Positions 1-4,729 of a stretch of DNA of 6,338 nt are shown one piece after another (positions within the stretch are counted from its first letter, which is position 1; each line of letters starts with the position of its first letter). Under the pieces are notes generated by a model. It was not told where the DNA came from. It worked only from the letters and a program-made list of their open reading frames with translations, and ran no database searches. Source of the DNA: JOPF136 sp035517515 (GTDB lineage: Bacteria; Acidobacteriota; Terriglobia; Acidiferrales; UBA7541); contig DATIYQ010000188.1 in assembly GCA_035517515.1 (NCBI GenBank), positions 1-6,338 of the forward strand, given 5' to 3'. The position numbers were made by a program, and so were the translations under genes.

Positions 1-842
1 TCCCAATCGCCGATGTGATGGCGGTAGAGTTCGCCCAGGAAGCGCAAGGGCACGGGATCAGCGGAGTCCATGCTGCGGGCCTGCGCGTAGAGCTTCTCTG
101 CCTGCGTGTACTGCGCGGCTTCTTCCGCCGCCAGGCCATTCGTAAGCGTGCGCACCATGCGCGCGCCGAGGGCACGATCAAAATTCGGCGGGTCGAAAAA
201 CTGGCCAACCTCAGTCACTCCAAGTTTTTTGAGCTCCTTGGCGGCATCCTTGCCCTGGCGGGGAAACATGCACTTCTGGGCGGCCACGGAACGCAACTCC
301 TCGATGGCGCCCTGCTTGTCGCCGCTTTTCGCCTTGTTCTTGCCGGATTCGAGGCGTTCCTTGAGGGCGGCCTCGCGCTTCTTCATCTCCCCTTCCAGCA
401 GATTTTCGACTTGCTCGACTTTCAGGAACCCGTCCTTGTTCTCCGCCCTGCCGATCACGGAATCATCGGGCGTGGCCAGCACCGCCACCGGCAGCTTCTG
501 ATCCGCGGCCAGTTTCTGGCCCACGGGCGAACGCTGATCGGCCACTTCCAGGCTCACGCACTGTTCGGCATAGAGGGTGAGGGTGCGTGAATTGCGCAGG
601 CTGGATTTTTCGAGTTCCTGCTGGCCGGTGGGAAACCAGTAGAGCACCAGGCCATCCTTGGGCAGGGTATCGCCTGACTTCAGCACCTTCCACGGCACGC
701 GATACACGGGTTCGGCGACGCCACCCCCGCCCATGCCTCCCCCGCCGCCTCCACCGCAGGTGGCGCCGGCCGGTGGCACGGGCAGGAGCAGCGCCCCGGC
801 GCAGAGAACGGCAAAAAGAGGCCGCAAAAGTTGTGGTTTCAT
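1..842 (-). CDS. Exported thioredoxin-like/TPR protein, glycine-rich N-terminus (partial, 3' end outside window)
   Basis: About 280 codons are open from the ATG at 842 to the window edge, so the C-terminus is missing. Residues 1-27 look like a signal peptide: MKPQLLRP, a hydrophobic core FAVLCAGALLLPV, then AGA as a type I cleavage site. The mature end starts T-C followed by seven Gly, Met and four Gly (residues 28-41). Residues about 45-150 have alternating strands and helices with LPVAVLATPDDSVIGR, which resembles the cis-proline strand and following hairpin of thioredoxin folds, but no CXXC is present, so redox activity is not expected. Residues 150-185 are charged and helical. Residues 238-280 (AAQYTQAEKLYAQA, then LRFLGELYRHHIGDW) look like TPR helices. 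The start at 842, not the in-frame ATG at 851, is chosen because the promoter at 850-858 would put the mRNA 5' end on it. The fold is inferred; cellular function is unknown. The neighbouring hydrolase upstream is on the same strand but probably separately transcribed. Confidence 0.82.
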   Translation of the reverse strand, partial: MKPQLLRPLFAVLCAGALLLPVPPAGATCGGGGGGGMGGGGVAEPVYRVPWKVLKSGDTLPKDGLVLYWFPTGQQELEKSSLRNSRTLTLYAEQCVSLEVADQRSPVGQKLAADQKLPVAVLATPDDSVIGRAENKDGFLKVEQVENLLEGEMKKREAALKERLESGKNKAKSGDKQGAIEELRSVAAQKCMFPRQGKDAAKELKKLGVTEVGQFFDPPNFDRALGARMVRTLTNGLAAEEAAQYTQAEKLYAQARSMDSADPVPLRFLGELYRHHIGDW

Positions 843-849
843 GCGCGCC

Positions 850-858
850 ATTATAGCA
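850..858 (-). promoter_or_regulatory. Extended -10 promoter (TGCTATAAT), probable leaderless start
   Basis: The minus strand reads TGCTATAAT, a perfect TGn extension plus consensus -10 hexamer, striking in such GC-rich DNA. Seven bases (GGCGCGC) separate it from the ATG at 842, the normal discriminator length, so transcription would begin at the A of that ATG or one base before it. No -35 is visible at 17 bp; TTGCCA (872-867) is only 11 bp upstream. Extended -10 promoters are known to work without a good -35. No Shine-Dalgarno could exist on such a transcript. Confidence 0.55.
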
Positions 859-898
859 AACGCCGGTGGCAACTCTGCCCGCCCCGGGCGGCCTGCCG

Positions 899-1990
899 TC
901 AGCGTGGAGCGTATTTCTTCGTGGCTTGCGTCCGCGAGTTGAAGACCTCAAAGCGGCCATCCGGCCACGCCGAAAGCTTCAGGTAATTGCCGGCATCGGG
1001 GCCGGGCAGGTTGGCGATCAACGCGTCGGCCACGTTTTTCGCGCCCTCGGCCTCCGCGGTGTGGAGCTGCCAGAGATCTTCAAGCCCGGGAGAGGACTCG
1101 ATGGTTTCCCACACCGCGGGCGAGCCGCCCTTTTTGCCGCCGTTGTCCATGATGGCCACACGCGGGGCGATGGAATGGACCAGCGCGGGGCTGCTGCTCG
1201 TGTTGGTGCCATGGTGCGAAACCACCAAGATGTCCACGGCACCGATCTTGTTGTCCGGGCACATCAGCTTCCATTCCTTGTCTGCGGTCAGGTCGCCTAG
1301 ATCCAGGATGCGCAGCTTGCCGAACACCATCCGCGTGCCCAGCGAGCGGGGGTTTTCGATTTGCGGAGGGTTGAGCACGGGCGCGGCCGCGGTGCAGGCC
1401 GGATTCGGCTGTCCGGCCCCAGCAAGCGCGTGGTCCAAGACCTCCCCAGCAGCGCTGAGGACGGTGGGATGGAGTTCCGGGATGGGCAGCGCGTCGCCCG
1501 GCTTGGGAGACATGCGGCTGATCTTTCCATCTGCGAGGAGTTTCTGGTACGCGCTGTAGGGTCCTTCGGTGCTCATCTCCGCGGGCGCTGTGTTGTCGCC
1601 GTGGTCAATCATGTTGCGAATGGGAATGCGCGCCGCCAGCTCCACCAGGCCGCCGGCATGGTCCCCGTGATAATGGGTCAGCAACACGTAGTCGAGCTGG
1701 TGGAGCCCTGCAAGTTTCGCCGCCGCGACGATGCGTTCTGCGTCGCGCGCGTTGTTGCCCGCCCAGCCGGTATCGATCAGCAGCGAGGCCCGCATCGGCG
1801 TCACAAACAGCGTGGACTGCCCGCCCTCCACGTCCACAAAGTAAATCTCCAGCGGCTTTCCCCGGCCGGCCGGGGTCCCGGCGAACGCCAGGGAAAACAC
1901 CAGCGCGAGGAGCGGGGCCACAGCCAGCGGCCCAAAAGCCCGCGGCGCGTTCGATTCACGCTCGCGTTCCATCGTTGCGGGAGATTGCAT
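899..1990 (-). CDS. Exported MBL-fold metallo-hydrolase, ComEC-like beta-lactamase domain
   Basis: A 363-residue protein carrying the metallo-beta-lactamase fold, a di-metal hydrolase family. In order: an N-terminal hydrophobic segment (about residues 18-38, PLAVAPLLALVFSLAFAG) that acts as signal peptide or anchor; the opening strand IYFVDVEGGQSTLFV (about 49-63) with LLIDTG (70-75); the metal motif THYHGDHAGG (HxHxDH at 106-111); the bridging Asp in LDLGD (D233); and VVSHHGT (H259/H260). The FVDV...LIDTG...SHHG pattern matches the C-terminal domain of competence protein ComEC, but the ComEC membrane channel is absent, so this is a stand-alone hydrolase whose substrate is unknown. The residue spacing after SHHG, with an AIMDNGGKKG segment, also fits that group. 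The reading frame is open upstream to an ATG at 2047, but AAGGA lies 9 bases before the ATG at 1990, and the candidate promoter start site falls downstream of 2047. An ATG at 1972 is a second option with a poorly spaced ribosome site. Family call is firm, exact start moderately so. Confidence 0.9.
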   Translation of the reverse strand: MQSPATMERERESNAPRAFGPLAVAPLLALVFSLAFAGTPAGRGKPLEIYFVDVEGGQSTLFVTPMRASLLIDTGWAGNNARDAERIVAAAKLAGLHQLDYVLLTHYHGDHAGGLVELAARIPIRNMIDHGDNTAPAEMSTEGPYSAYQKLLADGKISRMSPKPGDALPIPELHPTVLSAAGEVLDHALAGAGQPNPACTAAAPVLNPPQIENPRSLGTRMVFGKLRILDLGDLTADKEWKLMCPDNKIGAVDILVVSHHGTNTSSSPALVHSIAPRVAIMDNGGKKGGSPAVWETIESSPGLEDLWQLHTAEAEGAKNVADALIANLPGPDAGNYLKLSAWPDGRFEVFNSRTQATKKYAPR

Positions 1991-1999
1991 CCCTCTTCT

Positions 2000-2004
2000 T
2001 CCTT
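2000..2004 (-). promoter_or_regulatory. Shine-Dalgarno deciding the MBL hydrolase start
   Basis: The minus strand reads AAGGA, then AGAAGAGGG (9 bases), then the ATG at 1990. The upstream in-frame ATG at 2047 has no purine-rich stretch in front of it, and the ATG at 1972 lies 18 bases past the nearest GAGGG. This supports 1990 as the start. Confidence 0.55.
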
Positions 2005-2049
2005 CCCGCGGCATCGCCGCAGCCTTCCCTTCGCGGACGGCTTGCATCT

Positions 2050-2078
2050 AAGATAGCGGGAAGCACGAGCCCGTGGAA
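2050..2078 (-). promoter_or_regulatory. Weak sigma70-like promoter for the MBL hydrolase
   Basis: On the minus strand TTCCAC (2078-2073) and TATCTT (2055-2050) are exactly 17 bp apart. They match 3 of 6 and 4 of 6 consensus positions. The start point would fall near 2042-2044, downstream of the ATG at 2047, consistent with translation starting at 1990. The match is weak and could be chance. Confidence 0.3.
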
Positions 2079-2096
2079 GTCGTGTGCTGCCCGTGG
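2070..2096 (+). repeat. Direct repeat CCCGTGG x2, 20-bp period
   Basis: CCCGTGG occurs at 2070-2076 and again at 2090-2096, a spacing of 20 bp or about two helical turns, within the divergent intergenic region. The first copy overlaps the candidate -35 of the minus-strand promoter. CACGA (2064-2068) and TCGTG (2080-2084) form an inverted repeat in the same place. This could be an operator, but short GC-rich repeats arise easily by chance. Confidence 0.25.
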
Positions 2097-2147
2097 CCCA
2101 CTTTGGGCGGCCGTCCCCGGTGTCCCGCGCTTTCCGTCCTGTGCTCC

Positions 2148-2152
2148 GGAGG
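2148..2152 (+). promoter_or_regulatory. Shine-Dalgarno deciding the start of the exported protein at 2163
   Basis: GGAGG is followed by ten bases and then the ATG at 2163. An in-frame ATG at 2073 would add 30 residues (rich in Cys, Pro and Arg) and has no such site. The start at 2163 also places the hydrophobic signal sequence at the very N-terminus. Confidence 0.7.
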
Positions 2153-2162
2153 TTTACCCGCC

Positions 2163-2909
2163 ATGACGACATTTCTGATTTTAGGACTTCTGGCACTTTC
2201 GACAAGCGTTTCCCTTCCGATGACCGTTCCCACAGGCACCATTCTCGCCGTGGAGTTGAACTCCTCGCTTTCCACCAACAAATGCAAGCCCGGACAAGAA
2301 TTCACGGCCCGGGTGATGCAGAAGGTTCCGCTGCCGGATGGCACGGCGATCCCCGCCGGTTCCAAACTGGTGGGACATGTGATTCGAGTGAATTCCGCGG
2401 CGCCGGGCACAAATGCGGAATTGGCCTTCCAGTTCGATACCCTGAAGACTTCGCGTGGGGCCATCCCCCTGACCACAAAACTGCGCGCTGTGGCCTCGTA
2501 CATGGAAATTGACGACGCGCAAATTCCTGCCATGGGCGCGGATCGAGGGACCATGCCGGCCGCCTACACCACAGTGCAGGTGGGGGGCGACGTGGTGTAT
2601 CGCGGCGGGGGACCGGTGATGAACGGCTCTGAGGTGGTGGGAGAGCCGGTGGGCGGCGGCGTACTGGTGCATCCGCGTCCCAATGCCACGTTCGGGTGCC
2701 GCGGCGCCGTGGGGGGGAACGACCAGCCGCAGGCGTTCTGGGTGTTCGCTTCGGACGCGTGCGGGGTCTATGGCATTCCCGGATTGTCCATTGCCCAGAC
2801 CGGCCTGCAGAATCCGCTGGGAGAAATCGTGCTGACCGCGCGCGCGGGTGAACTGAAAGTCAGCGGGGGCACCGGACTGTTGCTGCGGGTGATCCGGGAG
2901 GGCGCGTAA
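2163..2909 (+). CDS. Exported protein of unknown function, Acidobacteria-type beta-rich family
   Basis: A 248-residue protein starting with a short signal peptide (MTTFLILGLLALSTSVSLP, cleaved around residue 18-20). Residues 22-75 read VPTGTILAVELNSSLS, then KPGQEFTARVMQ, VPLPDGTAIPAGSKLVGHV. The PAGS-L-GHV pattern is like the beta-rich core of TrbI/VirB10-type conjugation proteins, but there is no membrane anchor, proline-rich linker or conjugation gene nearby, so a conjugation role is not claimed. Residues 86-115 continue as strands (AFQFDTL, AIPLTTKLRAVAS). The C-terminal half has a distinctive GGDVVYRGGGPVMNG segment (141-155), GCRGAVGGNDQPQAFWVF (178-195) and DACGVYG (198-204); C179 and C200 could form a disulphide. 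The protein ends in a strand, LLLRVI. I recall similar exported proteins of unassigned function in Acidobacteriota, from memory only. It is transcribed divergently from the MBL hydrolase and convergently with the SulP gene. No clear -10/-35 is visible upstream. Confidence 0.85.
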   Translation: MTTFLILGLLALSTSVSLPMTVPTGTILAVELNSSLSTNKCKPGQEFTARVMQKVPLPDGTAIPAGSKLVGHVIRVNSAAPGTNAELAFQFDTLKTSRGAIPLTTKLRAVASYMEIDDAQIPAMGADRGTMPAAYTTVQVGGDVVYRGGGPVMNGSEVVGEPVGGGVLVHPRPNATFGCRGAVGGNDQPQAFWVFASDACGVYGIPGLSIAQTGLQNPLGEIVLTARAGELKVSGGTGLLLRVIREGA

Positions 2910-2931
2910 TCGGTGAAGGCTGGCCAAGCGC

Positions 2932-2964
2932 GGATCGAAGCGCTCGAAGTGCTGCGTTCGATTC
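2932..2964. terminator. Imperfect hairpin between convergent genes, possible bidirectional terminator
   Basis: GGATCGAA (2932-2939) pairs with TTCGATTC (2957-2964) with one G-T wobble. CGC (2941-2943) pairs with GCG (2954-2956) after a bulged G at 2940, leaving a loop of about ten bases. It lies 22 bases after the stop of the plus-strand gene and 27 bases beyond the stop of the minus-strand gene. There is no T run on either side, so it is not a standard intrinsic terminator; it may protect both mRNA ends. Confidence 0.35.
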
Positions 2965-2991
2965 AGGGCAGGTGACGGAAGGGACTTTACT

Positions 2992-4728
2992 TCAGCGTCG
3001 CGCAGAGGGCTCCGGCGATGGGGCGGAATCGGTGCTGCGCCGGCCCCACTTTCGCGCGGGCTGCATCTCCACGACCATCGGGCAGAGCACTTTTGCGCGT
3101 TCCAGAGCCTCAGCGATGTTGGCGCAGATGTTTTCCGCTCCCACGTGCTGCTCGAATTCCGCCTGGTGCATCATCTGGGCCGGCTGGGTGCGCGCGCCGC
3201 ACAGGATGATGCCGCGTCCGGAGCGGTGAATGTCGTCGGCCAGTTTTTCCAGCGCCTGCAGGCCGGTGGAATCAATCGCAGTCATGTTGCGCAGGCGCAG
3301 AATCACCACCGGGGGCAGGTCTGCCATGCGCGAAGTGATTTCGGCGATCTTGTCCGTGGCGCCGAACAGAAAAGGGCCATGAATGCGGAAGATGGTGACG
3401 TAGGGAGGAATCTCCTTGTGTTGCAGAATGTGGGCATATCCCTCGCGCAGATATTCCTCGGTGACCTGTGAAACGGTGGTGGTGGTGGTGACCCTGCGGA
3501 TAAAGACCAGAGTGGCCAGGATCATGCCGACTTCCACGGCCTGCGTGAGGTCGGCGAAGACGGTGAGGGAAAAAGTGATCAGCCAGGTGGCCACCTCCAT
3601 CTTGGAGAGTTTCAGCAGCTCCGGAATTTCGCCCCAGTCACCCATGTTGTAGGCAACCACAAAGAGGATGGCCGCCAGAACACACAGGGGAATGAACCGG
3701 GCCAGCGGGGCGGCAAAGACGACGATGGCCAGCAGGGTGGCGGCATGCACCATTCCGGCAAGCGGAGTCCTGGCCCCGGAGCGGATATTGGTGGCGGTGC
3801 GCGCGATGGCGCCGGTGGCCGGCAGACCACCAAAGAGCGGAGAAATCACGTTGGCCACGCCTTGCCCGATGAGCTCGACGTTGGGGTTATGGCGGTCGCC
3901 GCTCATGCGGTCGCTGACCACGGCAGACATCAGCGACTCGATGGCGCCCAGCAAGGCGACGGTCACGGCCGGAGAAATCAGCGGGCGCATCAGCTCCGGC
4001 CGGAATTGCGGAATCTTGATACTGGGCAGGCCGGAGGGGATGCCGCCGAAGCGCGAGCCGATGGTTTCCACCGGAAGTTTGAACAGCGCCACCAGCGCCG
4101 TGCCGGCGAACAGCGCCACGATGTAGCCGGGAACGTGCTTGACGTAGCGGGCGAAGAGCAGGATGAGGACCAGGGAAATTACCGCCAGGATGGTGGCGGT
4201 CTCTGAAAGCGAGGCAAAATGTGCGGCCAAAACCTCGATGCGCGAAAGAAAATCCCCGGGAACCTTCTCCACTTTCAGGCCGAAGAAATCCTTGATTTGG
4301 GTGCTGGCGATGATCACCGCAATGCCGTTGGTGAATCCCACCACGACGGGCCGGGGAATAAATTTGACGGTGCTGCCGAGGCCGGTGGCACCGAGCATGA
4401 CCAGGAGCACGCCGGCCATCAGAGTACACATGAACAGCCCATCCAGCCCGAAACGCGCCACGATGCCGAAGACCACCACCACGAACGCGCCGGTGGGCCC
4501 GCCAATCTGGGTGCTCGAACCGCCGAGAGCGGAGATCAGAAATCCGGCGACGATGGCGCAATACAAGCCGGACTGGGGGGGCACGCCGGAAGCGATGGCG
4601 AAGGCCATGGCCAGGGGCAGCGCCACCAGTCCTACGGTGACGCCGGCGACGCTATCGGCCAGGAACATGCGGGAGGTGTAGCCCCGCAGGCACTGCACGG
4701 ATTTCGGAGTCCACTCGGCGAGAGACAT
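2992..4728 (-). CDS. SulP family anion transporter with C-terminal STAS domain
   Basis: A 578-residue inner-membrane permease of the SulP (SLC26) family, which carries anions such as sulfate, bicarbonate or dicarboxylates. The transport domain spans residues about 20-412 with many hydrophobic segments: LADSVAGVTVGLVALPLAMA (23-42), SGLYCAIVAGFLISALGGSS (53-71), the GGPTGAFVVVV re-entrant region (76-86), RPVVVGFTNGIAVI (126-139) and ATGAIARTATNIRSGARTPL (304-322). The STAS domain follows at about 441-550 with FRIHGPFLFGATDKI and the conserved AIDSTG (D486-S-T-G). E264 in LLGAIESLMSAVVSD sits where, as I recall, sodium-dependent BicA has Asp and proton-linked relatives have Glu; this favours proton coupling but does not fix the substrate. 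Five consecutive Thr (about 414-418) lie between the two domains, and a basic, Ser/Pro-rich tail extends about 28 residues past STAS. The start at 4728 follows the patatin stop as TGA-G-ATG with GGGAG ten bases upstream, so it is the second gene of an operon. No carbonic anhydrase or sulfur gene is adjacent. Confidence 0.95.
   Translation of the reverse strand: MSLAEWTPKSVQCLRGYTSRMFLADSVAGVTVGLVALPLAMAFAIASGVPPQSGLYCAIVAGFLISALGGSSTQIGGPTGAFVVVVFGIVARFGLDGLFMCTLMAGVLLVMLGATGLGSTVKFIPRPVVVGFTNGIAVIIASTQIKDFFGLKVEKVPGDFLSRIEVLAAHFASLSETATILAVISLVLILLFARYVKHVPGYIVALFAGTALVALFKLPVETIGSRFGGIPSGLPSIKIPQFRPELMRPLISPAVTVALLGAIESLMSAVVSDRMSGDRHNPNVELIGQGVANVISPLFGGLPATGAIARTATNIRSGARTPLAGMVHAATLLAIVVFAAPLARFIPLCVLAAILFVVAYNMGDWGEIPELLKLSKMEVATWLITFSLTVFADLTQAVEVGMILATLVFIRRVTTTTTVSQVTEEYLREGYAHILQHKEIPPYVTIFRIHGPFLFGATDKIAEITSRMADLPPVVILRLRNMTAIDSTGLQALEKLADDIHRSGRGIILCGARTQPAQMMHQAEFEQHVGAENICANIAEALERAKVLCPMVVEMQPARKWGRRSTDSAPSPEPSARR
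3475..3490 (+). repeat. Short GGT trinucleotide run inside the SulP gene
   Basis: Five GGT units (ACC on the coding strand) encode the five-Thr stretch in the linker between the SulP membrane domain and the STAS domain. Being in-frame, unit changes would alter linker length and not the reading frame. Confidence 0.6.
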
Positions 4729-4729
4729 C

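Noticed and set aside
15..590. Plus-strand open frame of 191 codons opposite the partial exported protein
   Set aside because: It is antisense to a frame with signal peptide, promoter and TPR-like pattern; its own translation shows no coherent domain and no ribosome site.
879..891. GC-only hairpin (CCGCC-CGG-GGCGG on the minus strand) after the MBL hydrolase stop
   Set aside because: The stem is only five pairs with a three-base loop and no T run; such stems are common in GC-rich DNA, so it is not called a terminator.
463..960. Minus-strand open frame of 165 codons spanning the gap between the first two genes
   Set aside because: It runs out of frame through the ends of both real genes and through the promoter, with an Arg-rich composition typical of a shadow frame.
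1361..2056. Plus-strand open frame of 231 codons opposite the MBL hydrolase
   Set aside because: It is antisense to an intact set of metallo-beta-lactamase motifs and has no domain of its own.
2163..2909. Conjugation protein of the TrbI/VirB10 type
   Set aside because: Only the short IPAGSKLVGHV-like core is similar; membrane anchor, proline-rich region and any conjugation neighbours are missing.
2992..4728. Calling the SulP gene a sulfate permease or bicarbonate transporter by name
   Set aside because: Family membership is clear, but no neighbouring sulfur or carbonic anhydrase gene and no substrate-defining residue supports one anion.
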